A DNA stretch of 64,000 nucleotides, taken from positions 124,001 through 188,000 of the forward strand of contig JAKJHY010000002.1 in assembly GCA_021648845.1 (NCBI GenBank), read 5' to 3'. The stretch is from Mycobacterium sp. MBM. GTDB lineage: Bacteria > Actinomycetota > Actinomycetes > Mycobacteriales > Mycobacteriaceae. Each line of letters begins with the position of its first letter. Within the stretch, counting starts at the first letter, position 1. The position numbers and the translations under genes were made by a program. Positions 52,146 through 60,794 of the stretch are shown here, in pieces. Under the pieces are notes generated by a model. The model saw only the letters and a list, made by a program, of their open reading frames with translations, was not told the origin of the DNA and searched no databases.

Positions 52146-53174
52146 TCAGCCGGCCCTTCTCAGTGCGCGGGCGGCAGCGGAAGCATCGCCGCCGAAATTG
52201 AGCACGGCGTACGCATCGAAGCGGCTGTAACCCCTTGGGCTGCCCGGTTCGGTCACCTCGAATGCCGTACTGGTGCTGTAGACGTACAGCCGTCCATCGG
52301 TGCTGACGGTGGCTGAGCAGTTCGACGTGTGATGGGGGTGCAGCCACACTGCGCCGTCGGCATCGGGGTCTCCGCTGCGGCAGCGCCAGCCGTGTGGCTC
52401 GAGTACCTCGGTCCAGCTGTGGTGCTGCGTGAACGTGTCAGCGATCGACGGCCCTGCCCAGAACGGCGCCGGCCGCAACGCCATTGCCGTGGTGGACCGC
52501 GCCGTCACATCACGCATGGGTTCGGCGACGATCAGCGGAGCCAGCCAGCCACAGTCGGCGATCAGCATGTCCAGCAGCTCCACATACGGCCAGCCGCTGT
52601 CGGGGTGAACCGATGGCGGTGCGACGACGTAGCCTGACGAATCCTTGATGTCGAATCCCGGCCCCAGCCGCTCCGTCGTGAGCTTGCCTCCGGGGTGCCG
52701 GTAGAACCGGTGCATCCCTCCGTCGATCCGCCCGGAGAGGTGCGTCAGGGTGCGCGGAAAACTCCCGTGCGCCTCGGCCAGCGCGGCAGCGGCAGCGGCG
52801 TGCCCGTCCTTGCGCGGGTCGGTGTCGAGCACGAAAACGCCGTCTGGCACCCGAACGCCGATGTTGGCACCCGGATATTCGACCGCCCACCAGCGGCAGA
52901 CGGTGGCGAGGTCGTCGGTGGCATCGAGCACGCCGTGCCCGCCGCGGATCGCCGGCACTTTTCCGCGCAACGGGAACACCTTCCACCCGTGCTGCGCGTA
53001 GACGATCGCACTCGCCAGCAGTAGCCCCGGTGTGACCTTCTCAGGGCGGAACACGACTCTCATGGTGGCAAGCGCGGTCAGTTCCTCACGAACGTCCGCT
53101 ACGCTGGTGTTATCAGTTTGGTCACTGAGCTGGGTGCCCGTCCCTCCGGGGGCGGGCGCTTTGCGTTCGGTCAT
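52146..53174 (-). CDS. Bifunctional DNA primase/polymerase (prim-pol)
   Basis: A 342-residue protein with a prim-pol N-terminal domain. GWKVFPLRGKVPAIRGG lies near residue 63, the metal Asp pair in VLDTDP (residues 115-120), the His in HRFYRHPGG (near 155), and GFDIKDSSGYVVAPPSVH (near 173-190). It would lay primers and extend DNA for the element. ATGA overlap with the small gene upstream and a one-base gap to the ATPase show a tight operon. Confidence 0.85.
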   Translation of the reverse strand: MTERKAPAPGGTGTQLSDQTDNTSVADVREELTALATMRVVFRPEKVTPGLLLASAIVYAQHGWKVFPLRGKVPAIRGGHGVLDATDDLATVCRWWAVEYPGANIGVRVPDGVFVLDTDPRKDGHAAAAAALAEAHGSFPRTLTHLSGRIDGGMHRFYRHPGGKLTTERLGPGFDIKDSSGYVVAPPSVHPDSGWPYVELLDMLIADCGWLAPLIVAEPMRDVTARSTTAMALRPAPFWAGPSIADTFTQHHSWTEVLEPHGWRCRSGDPDADGAVWLHPHHTSNCSATVSTDGRLYVYSTSTAFEVTEPGSPRGYSRFDAYAVLNFGGDASAAARALRRAG

Positions 53175-53422
53175 CGCGCGGCACCACCAGCGCGATGACG
53201 GCGTGCCTGGGCGGACTTGAGTGCCAGCCGGGCGTAGAACGCTTTGCGTAGATGTTCGGCGCGGACCGGATCGCCCCCGGCCTCTGCCAGAAACTTGTCA
53301 CGGAATGCCTTGCGGCCGTTGGCCGTTCGGGCTGACCGGTCTGGCGTATTGAACCACGACATGTGGGAGGCGAGTCTCGCGCGTTGTGCGCGCTCGGACG
53401 GGGTGAGCATGATTTCGGGCAC
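53171..53422 (-). CDS. Small basic element protein
   Basis: An 83-residue basic, helical protein (TPSERAQRARLASHMSWF, RKAFRDKFLAEAGGDPVRAE). It has no recognised family but looks coding and is translationally coupled to prim-pol. It could be a DNA-binding accessory protein; there is no direct sign of it. Confidence 0.6.
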   Translation of the reverse strand: MPEIMLTPSERAQRARLASHMSWFNTPDRSARTANGRKAFRDKFLAEAGGDPVRAEHLRKAFYARLALKSAQARRHRAGGAAR

Positions 53423-53492
53423 CTCTTTAAGGCCCGAAGCGCTTCGCCTTCGCGGGTGTCCGAATCATGGACTAAAGCATGTGAGCCTTATG

Positions 53493-53517
53493 CTACCCGC
53501 GGATCAGATGCGGGTAG
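53493..53517. promoter_or_regulatory. Hairpin between the integrase and replication gene sets
   Basis: CTACCCGC and its complement GCGGGTAG around nine bases form a perfect 8-bp stem just after the zinc-ribbon stop codon. A second palindrome CGAAGCGCTTCG is at 53435-53446, just before the small basic gene. They may end the integrase transcript or act as operators for the replication genes. Confidence 0.45.
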
Positions 53518-53534
53518 TTTGCAGCCCGCAGCTT

Positions 53535-53792
53535 CTAGACGTAGATCCTGATCCGCGCGCGGTGATGCGACCTTTGTTGCGCTGCCCGCGCCTTCACCTT
53601 CAGCTCTGCTAACTGATCCCCCGAGGGCAGTGCCAGGCCGGCACACCGGCATCGCCCCTTGCGCCAACCGTCGCACTCGGCGCAGGCGTCGCCGTGGGCG
53701 TGCCCCCGGTAGACCGCTGCCAGCTTGCCGCACTGCTTGCAGTTGGCAGCGATCAACTGCTGCGCGCAGAAGAACTGGTGTAGCGCGCTCAC
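53535..53792 (-). CDS. Zinc-ribbon-like protein next to the integrase
   Basis: An 85-residue protein with seven cysteines: C9, C18, C21, C37, C40, C48, C50, in pairs (NCKQCG, ACAEC, RCRC), followed by a basic helix. Its ATG overlaps the integrase stop codon (ATGA). It may be a DNA-binding partner in integration or excision, the place where an excisionase is often found. No similarity to known excisionases was seen. Confidence 0.6.
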   Translation of the reverse strand: MSALHQFFCAQQLIAANCKQCGKLAAVYRGHAHGDACAECDGWRKGRCRCAGLALPSGDQLAELKVKARAAQQRSHHRARIRIYV

Positions 53793-54694
53793 AGATCACC
53801 CAGGTTCAACCGGCGCGACTCAGCGGCAGCCCGCTCCGATGCCGTGGCGGCTGTATATCGGTCCAACATGCTGCGCGACGACCATCCCGCGACAGCCATG
53901 AGGTTCTGCTCGGACCCCCCGGCGGCCAGCCAGCGGGTCGCCGCCGTGTGTCGCAGCCGGTGAATGTGAAAGCCAGTGATCCCGGCGGCTGCCGCGCGCT
54001 TCTTCAGCGCCACATCCAATCCGTGATAGCCGAGCCCCTGACCGCCACCGCCAAGCCACAGCGCCGGGGTGTTCGCCCTCGGGTGCCGACGACGAATCCG
54101 CAAATACCTGTCGATGGCACTGGCCGTCTGCGGCCCGAACGGCACCACGCGGCCCTTGGCGCCCTTGCCGCGACGCACCACCGCCACCCCGTTGTTCACG
54201 TCCACGTCGTCGAGCACCAGGCCGAGCAGTTCGGCGGCACGCATCCCGGTTTCGATGAACAGCCGCAACACCGCCTCGTCACGGCGGTCTAGGAAGTCCT
54301 TGCCCTTGCACGCCGCGACCAGCGCCGAGGACTGAGCGTCGGTCAGCGAGTCGACCACGACCCGGTCCATCTTCGGCGGCGTGAGGTCGCGCAGCGGGTC
54401 GCTGTCGATCTCGTCCTCGGCGGCCAGCCATGCGGAGAACCGTTTGAGTGCCATCTGCCTGGCCCGTGCGGTGGCCGGTGTCGCGCCATCGTCGAGCATT
54501 CCGGCGATCCAGGCTCGCACGAGGTTGCGGTCCAGGGCATGCGGGTGTCCGTGGGTGGTGCACCACCGCAGGAACAGGTCGAGGCCGAGTGTGTAGCTGG
54601 CGACAGTCTGCGGGGATTTTTTCTCGGCCTGCAGGGCGACTTTCCAGGATCGGGACAGTTCGGCGATGTCGACCTCGGGAGGCTGCAGCGGCAT
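53789..54694 (-). CDS. int: Tyrosine recombinase/integrase
   Basis: A 301-residue XerC/D-like integrase. A SAM-like core-binding domain fills residues about 8-95. The catalytic residues are R152 (in GMRAAEL), H245 and R248 (in HRLRHT), W271 (in GWSS) and Y280 (in MLDRYT). The set is complete, so the enzyme could be active. It lies between the replication genes and the ribE junction, and its start is about 90 bases from the right attachment core. It presumably recombines the 24-bp core within ribE. Confidence 0.92.
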   Translation of the reverse strand: MPLQPPEVDIAELSRSWKVALQAEKKSPQTVASYTLGLDLFLRWCTTHGHPHALDRNLVRAWIAGMLDDGATPATARARQMALKRFSAWLAAEDEIDSDPLRDLTPPKMDRVVVDSLTDAQSSALVAACKGKDFLDRRDEAVLRLFIETGMRAAELLGLVLDDVDVNNGVAVVRRGKGAKGRVVPFGPQTASAIDRYLRIRRRHPRANTPALWLGGGGQGLGYHGLDVALKKRAAAAGITGFHIHRLRHTAATRWLAAGGSEQNLMAVAGWSSRSMLDRYTAATASERAAAESRRLNLGDL

Positions 54695-54742
54695 AGCAAA
54701 TATGTTAGACCACTAGTGCTGTGCTAGCCCGAATTAGGAATG

Positions 54743-55363
54743 CTATGCTGTATCTGCGCTGGTAGAAGCGTCTTTGTGGACGAGCAACCGTTCGACATAT
54801 TTGGCGATCACGTCGACCTCCAGATTGACCGGTGTGCCTACCGCTGCGCCGCCGAGCGTGGTCAGCGACAGGGTGGTCGGGATGAGGGACACCTCGAACC
54901 AGTCATCGCCCAGCCCGGAGACCGTCAGCGAGATGCCGTCGACGGTGATCGAGCCCTTCTCCACGACATAACGAGCCAGCTGCGGCGGCAGCGAGATCCG
55001 CACCACTTCCCAGTTCTGCGAGGGGGTTCGAGTCAGCACCTCACCGGTACCGTCCACGTGGCCCTGGACGATATGGCCGCCGAGCCGGCTGTTGACCGCC
55101 GCGGCACGCTCCAGGTTGACCCGACTACCGACATCGACCGCGCGCAGACTCGACCGATTGAGCGTCTCGGCCATCACATCGGCGGTGAACGCGCCGTCCG
55201 GGCGTACCTCCACCACCGTCAGACACACACCGTTGACCGCAATGGAGTCGCCGTGACCAGCATCTGAGGTCACCACCGGCCCGCGGATCTCGAACCGCGC
55301 GGCGTCGGCGAGGTCCTCCTTGCCGACGATCTCGCCCAGTTCTTCCACGATTCCGGTGAACAT
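54743..55363 (-). CDS. ribE: Riboflavin synthase, alpha subunit, with element-supplied 3' end
   Basis: A 206-residue enzyme that turns two lumazines into riboflavin. Two lumazine-binding repeats are visible: MFTGIVEE and GDSIAVNGVCLTVV in the first half, GGHIVQGHVDGTG and GSITVDGISLTVSG in the second. The native sequence runs to IAKYVERL. Beyond that the last 13 residues, LVHKDASTSADTA, come from the inserted element. The start ATG at 55363 is the usual one. The tail lies outside the two folded repeats, so activity is probably kept. Called ribC in M. tuberculosis. Confidence 0.93.
   Translation of the reverse strand: MFTGIVEELGEIVGKEDLADAARFEIRGPVVTSDAGHGDSIAVNGVCLTVVEVRPDGAFTADVMAETLNRSSLRAVDVGSRVNLERAAAVNSRLGGHIVQGHVDGTGEVLTRTPSQNWEVVRISLPPQLARYVVEKGSITVDGISLTVSGLGDDWFEVSLIPTTLSLTTLGGAAVGTPVNLEVDVIAKYVERLLVHKDASTSADTA
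54785..54808. repeat. Right attachment site core (inside ribE)
   Basis: 24-bp core CAACCGTTCGACATAT... that encodes IAKYVERL of ribE on the minus strand. It matches the left core except for one silent base. Chromosomal ribE lies to its right and element DNA to its left. Confidence 0.88.
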
Positions 55364-55420
55364 GGGCACCAGGCTAGTGGCGGATGGGAAGGTCAGGTCC
55401 ACTCAGGGCGACCCACTACG

Positions 55421-56140
55421 ATGCAGATCATGCAGACGCGCCCCCGTGCAGTCCGGATCCTCCTCCCCCTCTTCGCCATCCTGATGGCCGCCGCCGCGCT
55501 CGTTGCCTGCGGGTCGAAGACCAACGACGCCCCGCTCCCCGACGCGGCCACCCTGATCAGTGAATCGGCTGAGACCACCCGCAACCAGCAGAGCGTGCAC
55601 CTGGAATTGGTCGTCAACGGCGAAATCAAGGAACTGCCCATCGCCACCCTCAGCGGCGACCTGACGAACGCCCCCGCGGTGGCCGCACAGGGCAAGGCCG
55701 ACATCATCTTCCTCGGCCAGAAGCTCACCGACGTCGCGTTCGTCGTCGCCGACGGCGACCTGTACGGCGCGATCACCAAGGGCGGCAACATGCAGAACTT
55801 CGGTCCCGCCGCCGATATCTACGACGTCTCGGCGATCCTGAACCCCGACACCGGCCTGGCCAACATCCTGGCCAGCTTCTCCGACCCCAAGGCCGTGGGC
55901 CGGGAGTCGATCAGCGGCGCCGACGCGGTGAAGATCACCGGCACGGTCAGCGCCGAGGCGGTCAACAGGATCGCCCCGCAGCTCAAGGCCAGCGCCCCGG
56001 CCCCGGCCACCGCGTGGATCCGCGAGGACGGCGACCATCAGCTCGCCCAGGTCCAGATCGAACCGTCGGCGGGCAACACCATCACCATGACGCTCACCGA
56101 CTGGGGTAAGACCGTCACCGTCACGAAGCCCGGCAGCTGA
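55421..56140 (+). CDS. lprG: Lipoprotein LprG
   Basis: A 239-residue lipoprotein with lipobox LVAC (Cys near residue 30). It has [24 protein letters not shown] and a C-terminal [10 protein letters not shown] typical of the LppX/LprAFG family, which has a cavity for acylated lipids. In mycobacteria LprG works with the P55 transporter, encoded next, to move triacylated glycolipids toward the outer membrane. It is divergent from ribE as in M. tuberculosis. A second start at 55430 is possible. Confidence 0.93.
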   Translation: MQIMQTRPRAVRILLPLFAILMAAAALVACGSKTNDAPLPDAATLISESAETTRNQQSVHLELVVNGEIKELPIATLSGDLTNAPAVAAQGKADIIFLGQKLTDVAFVVADGDLYGAITKGGNMQNFGPAADIYDVSAILNPDTGLANILASFSDPKAVGRESISGADAVKITGTVSAEAVNRIAPQLKASAPAPATAWIREDGDHQLAQVQIEPSAGNTITMTLTDWGKTVTVTKPGS

Positions 56141-57729
56141 TGACGGCGGCGCCCAGCCACCGGGCCGCCGGTACGGCGGGCACCAACCGCCGTCTGGCGA
56201 TCAGCGCGGGCGGCCTCGCAGTCACCCTGGGTGCCCTGGACACCTACGTCGTCATCACCATCATGACCGACATCATGCGTGACGTCGGCATCCCGATTAA
56301 CCAGATCCAGCAGGTCACGCCGATCGTGACGAGCTACCTGCTCGGCTACATCGCTGCCATGCCGCTGCTCGGCAAGGCCTCCGACCGGTTCGGCCGCAAG
56401 CTGATCCTGCAGGGTGGACTACTCGGATTCATGCTCGGATCCGTGGTCACCGCCCTGGCCGGCGACCTGACCACCCTGGTCATCGGCCGCACCATCCTCG
56501 GCGTCGCCAGTGGCGCCCTGCTCCCGGTCACGCTCGCGCTGGCCGCCGACCTGTGGTCGGCGCGGGGACGCGCGACCGTGCTGGGCGGTATCGGTGCGGC
56601 GCAGGAACTCGGCAGCGTGCTCGGCCCGCTGTACGGCATCGCCGTGGTATGGGCGCTGAACACCTGGCGCGACATCTTCTGGATCAACATCCCGATGGCC
56701 GCGGCCGCGATGATCATGATCCATTTCAGCGTGCCGTCGCGGGACCGCGATCAACCACGGCACAAGGTGGATGTCATCGGCGGGGTTCTGCTGGCCATTG
56801 CTCTCGGCGCCGCCGTGGTCGGCCTGTACAACCCGGCCCCGGACGGTAAGAACCTGCTGCCCAGTTACGGCATACCGCTGCTCGTGGTGGCCGTGCTGAC
56901 CATGGTCGGATTCTTCGTCTGGGAGAGGAAGGCCACCACCCGGCTGCTGGAGCCGGCCGGGGTGAGGTTCCGGCCGTTCCTGGCCGCGCTGGCCGCCTCG
57001 CTGACCGCCGGTGCCGCCCTGATGGTGACGTTGGTCAATGTCGAGTTGTTCGGCCAGGGTGTGCTCGGCATGGACAAGAACGAAGCGGTGGTCCTGCTGC
57101 TGCGCTTCCTCATTGCGTTGCCGATCGGCGCGTTGCTCGGCGGCTGGCTGGCCACCCGCATCGGTGACCGTCCGATCGCGGTGACCGGCCTGCTCATTGC
57201 CGCGTTCGGCTACTGGTTGATCTCCCACTGGGACGTCAATGTGCTCTCCGCACGGCACGATCTGGGACTGTTCACCCTGCCGGCCTTCGATACCGACCTG
57301 GCGCTGGCCGGTTTCGGCCTCGGTCTGGTCATCGGCCCGCTCACCTCGGCGGCACTGCGCGTCGTGCCCCCCGCCGAACACGGGATCGCGTCGGCCTCGG
57401 TGGTCGTCGCCCGCATGATCGGCATGCTCATCGGGATGGCCGCGTTGTCGGCCTGGGGCCTGTACCGCTTCAACCAGATCCTGCAGTCGCTGCCCGTCGT
57501 CGATACCGGCAACCTGCTGGACGCCGGCAGGCAGCTCCTGGAGAACACCCGGATCGCCTACACCATGCAATACGGCGAAATCTTCGCCATCACCGCCGTG
57601 GTGTGTGTCGTCGGCGCCCTGGCTTCGCTGCTGATCAGCGACAGCAGCCACCATGACAAGCAGGACGACCATCCCGCGGCGGTGGAAGGCCAGGACAACC
57701 CGGCGTTCCCGGCCTCACCGTCGGCCTAG
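56140..57729 (+). CDS. MFS transporter P55 (LprG partner)
   Basis: A 529-residue major facilitator with about 14 membrane helices, the motif [10 protein letters not shown] near residue 80, and a conserved GALDTYVV near the start of the first helix. It begins on the last base of the lprG stop codon, so both are translated together. In M. tuberculosis P55 (Rv1410c) with LprG exports triacylglycerides and affects drug tolerance. The last 35 residues form a charged cytosolic tail. Confidence 0.92.
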   Translation: MTAAPSHRAAGTAGTNRRLAISAGGLAVTLGALDTYVVITIMTDIMRDVGIPINQIQQVTPIVTSYLLGYIAAMPLLGKASDRFGRKLILQGGLLGFMLGSVVTALAGDLTTLVIGRTILGVASGALLPVTLALAADLWSARGRATVLGGIGAAQELGSVLGPLYGIAVVWALNTWRDIFWINIPMAAAAMIMIHFSVPSRDRDQPRHKVDVIGGVLLAIALGAAVVGLYNPAPDGKNLLPSYGIPLLVVAVLTMVGFFVWERKATTRLLEPAGVRFRPFLAALAASLTAGAALMVTLVNVELFGQGVLGMDKNEAVVLLLRFLIALPIGALLGGWLATRIGDRPIAVTGLLIAAFGYWLISHWDVNVLSARHDLGLFTLPAFDTDLALAGFGLGLVIGPLTSAALRVVPPAEHGIASASVVVARMIGMLIGMAALSAWGLYRFNQILQSLPVVDTGNLLDAGRQLLENTRIAYTMQYGEIFAITAVVCVVGALASLLISDSSHHDKQDDHPAAVEGQDNPAFPASPSA

Positions 57730-57758
57730 GCACTGCCCGCGAACGCGCAGTGTGCGCG

Positions 57759-58622
57759 TCAGGCGGTGTGCTCCAGCGGTGACCACGTCGGGTCGTCGGC
57801 CAGGGCGAGCACCCGCCGCGCGGCCCGCGCGGCGGCGGCGGCCCGGCGCAGCGGCGGACCCCCGCCCCACAGTGGCGCCTCGACGCTGATCGGGATGCCT
57901 GCGGGCAAGGCGCGCAACATCGATACCAAATCGATACCACCGGCACCGGGAAGCAGGCGTGCCTGGCGACCCTGGTGCATCATCTGCGCCACCGTGCTCG
58001 GACGTTCGGCGGGCGCATCGCAGATCTGTGCGTACCGCACCCACGCCGGCGGCAGCGCGGCCAGTTCGGCCGGGGTGTTCAGGGCGCGGTCGTAGTGGAT
58101 GGCATCCACCAGCAGGCCCGCGCCGGCCGCGCAGGCCGACAAGATGGCGCCGCCCTCGCGCAGATCCTTCACATCGGTCCACGGCATCGGTTCGAGATTC
58201 GGAGTCAAACCGAACTCCGCTGCCAGCAAAGACAATTCGGCGAGATTATCCGCGGTTCGGCCGTGATCGGGATCGTTGCCGGTGACCAGCACCTCCGATG
58301 CGCCGAGATATGCGCCGGTTTCCAGGACGGCCTCGAAATCGGCCCGCACCCGGGTCTGGCCGCGTAACCGCAGCACCTCGATGTCCAGCACTCGTAATCC
58401 CGAATCATCAAGGCGACGCTTGGTTTCCACGATCAGAGGCGTTCGGCCGATGGTCGGCCACACCGGTTCCTGGTCGGTGGCGGGGATGAGCCGTAGCCCG
58501 ACGGCGTCATAGCCGGCCGTCGCCGCACACGCGACGATGTCGGCCGGGTTGAGTTCGAGCACCGTCAACGGCGCCAGCGAAAGGGTGCGCCCACCGCCGC
58601 TACCGCGCGGTTCTGCTGACAT
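57759..58622 (-). CDS. Sugar phosphate isomerase/epimerase-like TIM-barrel protein
   Basis: A 287-residue protein of the xylose-isomerase-like/AP-endonuclease 2 TIM-barrel type. It has VLELNPADIVACAATAGYDAVGLR, NLEPMPWTDV near residue 148 with a metal-ligand Glu, VDAIHY near residue 172 and the late PISVEAPLWGG. Such proteins isomerise sugars or keto acids; substrate unknown. The chosen ATG gives MSAEPRGS; the frame is open for 69 bases more. It converges with the P55 gene. Confidence 0.75.
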   Translation of the reverse strand: MSAEPRGSGGGRTLSLAPLTVLELNPADIVACAATAGYDAVGLRLIPATDQEPVWPTIGRTPLIVETKRRLDDSGLRVLDIEVLRLRGQTRVRADFEAVLETGAYLGASEVLVTGNDPDHGRTADNLAELSLLAAEFGLTPNLEPMPWTDVKDLREGGAILSACAAGAGLLVDAIHYDRALNTPAELAALPPAWVRYAQICDAPAERPSTVAQMMHQGRQARLLPGAGGIDLVSMLRALPAGIPISVEAPLWGGGPPLRRAAAAARAARRVLALADDPTWSPLEHTA

Positions 58623-58766
58623 GCCTACCACCGACCCTTTGCCGCCCGCCGAAATCCGTTTCCGCCGAACATCATCGCCGATCGTGGGCACGGATTGGGG
58701 GCTACCTCACGGCGCGCGGCGACCGCCCACCGGTGGTGGTGTCACCGAGATCTCAGCGGTGACGCG

Positions 58767-58916
58767 TCAGCAACGTTCGAGACCGCGCTGCATGATCTTG
58801 GGCGCGCGCTGGTAGGTGACCGGTTGGGGGCCCATCCTCAGCACGCCGAAGACCAGCGATCTGACGTTCTGCGGGTTGACCGGCCCGCTGTTGAGCCAGT
58901 CCTGCAAGGCAGTCAT
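58767..58916 (-). CDS. Conserved-looking 49-residue small protein
   Basis: Starts MTALQDWLNSGPVNPQNVRS and ends QRGLERC. It has an AAAGGAA ribosome site eight to nine bases before the ATG and GC-rich third positions throughout. No family is recognised. It lies alone between the TIM-barrel gene and ribD. The single C-terminal Cys is striking. Confidence 0.55.
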   Translation of the reverse strand: MTALQDWLNSGPVNPQNVRSLVFGVLRMGPQPVTYQRAPKIMQRGLERC

Positions 58917-59086
58917 GCTCGTGTTCCTTTGTTAGTGCGATCGCCGAGCGACTCGTCGGTGAAGGCGCCTTGCCCAGAGTCTACCGGCGCACCGGGGCCC
59001 GCAGCGGGTTACAACACTCGGCAAAGGCCGCTGGGGCAAAGGAATTGGACATCACCATGCCTGCGCAGTATGACGCCCATCACATG

Positions 59087-60115
59087 TCAGTTGGGTACCA
59101 GGCTCAACCGCACATCGGGTCCGATGGCCTCGATACCGTCGAAACGCCAGCGCTGCGCACCGGCCATGGTGAGCACCCCGACATCGTCGACGGCCGTGAC
59201 CGGGCCGCCCAGCAGGATCGGGGCCACATAGGCCAAGATCCGGTCGATGACGCCGGCCCGCAGAAACGCCCCCGCCAGCGTCGGCCCGCCCTCCAGCAGC
59301 ACCGCCGTCCGATCGGACAACGCCCTGATCACCTCGTGCGGGTCGTGGGTGCGGATCACCATGGTGCGGGAATCGTCGTTGAGCACGTTGGCCTCCGGCG
59401 AGATCTCCCGCTCCCCGACCACCACGCGCAGCGGCTGCCGGTCGGCCAGGCTGCCATCAGGCAGGCGCGCGGTCAGCGTGGGGTCGTCGAAGAAGACCGT
59501 TCCGGTGCCCACCACGATCGCTTCGACCACGCCGCGCCGGCGATGCACGTCGGCGCGGGCAGCCTCACTGGTGATCCACTGACTGCTGCCGTCCGCGGCG
59601 GCACTGCGCCCGTCCACGCTGGTTGCGTACTTCCAGGTGACGTGCGGCAGGCCGGTCCGCTGCTTGTGCAACCATTCGCGCAACGGCCCGCCGGCCACCT
59701 CGGTGCCGAGCACCCCGGCCTGCACCTGCACCCCTGCCGCGCTGAGCCGCGCGGCCCCGTCCGCGGCCACCGGATTGGGATCGGCCACCGCGTACACCAC
59801 CCGTGACACCCCGGCGGCCAACAGGGCGTCCACGCACGGCGGCGTCCGGCCGTGATGATTGCACGGCTCCAGGGTGACGACCGCAGTGCCCCCGCGCGCC
59901 AGCTCACCGGCTCGGCGCAACGCGACCACCTCGGCGTGGGCTCCGCCGGTCGGCTCGGTGGCCCCGACGCCGACCACTTGGCCGGCGGCATCCAGGATGA
60001 CCGCCCCGACCGGTGGGTTCGGATACGTGGCGCCCTTGACCCGCTCGGCCTGTTCGACCGCCAGCCACATCGCCGCTTCCGGGGTCACCGGCGGTTTTCT
60101 GGCCTCCGAGCTCAT
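59087..60115 (-). CDS. ribD: Bifunctional riboflavin biosynthesis deaminase/reductase RibD
   Basis: A 342-residue enzyme. The N-terminal deaminase has the zinc motifs HAE (in GGAHAEVV, near residue 60) and [11 protein letters not shown] (near residue 85). The C-terminal reductase has [14 protein letters not shown] near residue 158 and [14 protein letters not shown] near residue 270. It catalyses the second and third steps of the ring pathway. Its ATG region overlaps the end of rpe's frame (ATGA). Confidence 0.95.
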   Translation of the reverse strand: MSSEARKPPVTPEAAMWLAVEQAERVKGATYPNPPVGAVILDAAGQVVGVGATEPTGGAHAEVVALRRAGELARGGTAVVTLEPCNHHGRTPPCVDALLAAGVSRVVYAVADPNPVAADGAARLSAAGVQVQAGVLGTEVAGGPLREWLHKQRTGLPHVTWKYATSVDGRSAAADGSSQWITSEAARADVHRRRGVVEAIVVGTGTVFFDDPTLTARLPDGSLADRQPLRVVVGEREISPEANVLNDDSRTMVIRTHDPHEVIRALSDRTAVLLEGGPTLAGAFLRAGVIDRILAYVAPILLGGPVTAVDDVGVLTMAGAQRWRFDGIEAIGPDVRLSLVPN

Positions 60116-60789
60116 AGCGTGAGGTGTGGAGAGGCCTTGGCCGCCTGCAGACGCAGTCGCCGCACCGCCTCGGCCGGGTCCTCGGCGCTGTACACCGCCG
60201 ACCCCGCGACGAAACAGTCGACCCCGGCCTCGGCGGCGGCCTCGATGGTGTCGGCGTTGATACCGCCGTCGATCTCGACCAGGATCCTCAGTTCTCCCGC
60301 GTCCACGAGCCGTCGCACGGTGGAGACCTTGCCGAGCACCTCCGGGATGAACTTCTGACCGCCGAAGCCCGGCTCCACCGACATCACCAGCAGGGTGTCG
60401 AACTCGGGCAGGATCTCCAGGTACGGCGCCAGCGCGGTACCCGGTTTCACCGCGAGTCCCGCCTTGGCTCCGGCGGCGCGGATATCACGGGCCACCCCGA
60501 CGGGATTGTCGGTCGCCTCGGCGTGGAAGGTGACGTTGTAGGCACCGGCCTCCGCGTACGGTGGCGCCCACCGTTCGGGCGCATCGATCATCAGATGGCA
60601 GTCCATCGGAATGTCGGTGGCCTTGAGCAGGCTCTGCACCACCGGCAGCCCCAACGTCAGGTTGGGGACGAAATGGTTGTCCATCACATCCACGTGCAAC
60701 CAGTCCGCACCGGCGACCGCAGCGACTTCATCGGACAGCCGGGCAAAGTCGGCGGAGAGGATCGACGGTGCGATGAGAGGACCAGCCAT
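60112..60789 (-). CDS. rpe: Ribulose-phosphate 3-epimerase
   Basis: A 225-residue TIM barrel that interconverts ribulose-5-phosphate and xylulose-5-phosphate. It has [17 protein letters not shown] near residue 32, CHLMI near residue 65 and [12 protein letters not shown] near residue 135, with IDGGIN near residue 173. It overlaps ribD by four bases and follows rsmB after five. It links the pentose pathway with riboflavin precursor supply. Confidence 0.96.
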   Translation of the reverse strand: MAGPLIAPSILSADFARLSDEVAAVAGADWLHVDVMDNHFVPNLTLGLPVVQSLLKATDIPMDCHLMIDAPERWAPPYAEAGAYNVTFHAEATDNPVGVARDIRAAGAKAGLAVKPGTALAPYLEILPEFDTLLVMSVEPGFGGQKFIPEVLGKVSTVRRLVDAGELRILVEIDGGINADTIEAAAEAGVDCFVAGSAVYSAEDPAEAVRRLRLQAAKASPHLTL

Positions 60790-60794
60790 GCCGG

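Larger units (their letters stand above)
47533..54808. mobile_element. Integrated satellite-like phage element in ribE
   Basis: About 7.25 kb bounded by a 24-bp near-perfect direct repeat, with an integrase gene next to the right copy. Contents from left: a DUF6197 pair, bidirectional terminator, WhiB-like regulator, HK97 capsid protein, about 1 kb non-coding DNA with iterons, replication ATPase, prim-pol, small protein, zinc-ribbon protein, tyrosine integrase. No terminase, portal, protease, tail or lysis genes are seen. It resembles phage satellites or reduced phiRv-type prophages. The left repeat carries the old ribE end and the right repeat lies within the current ribE. Confidence 0.88.
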
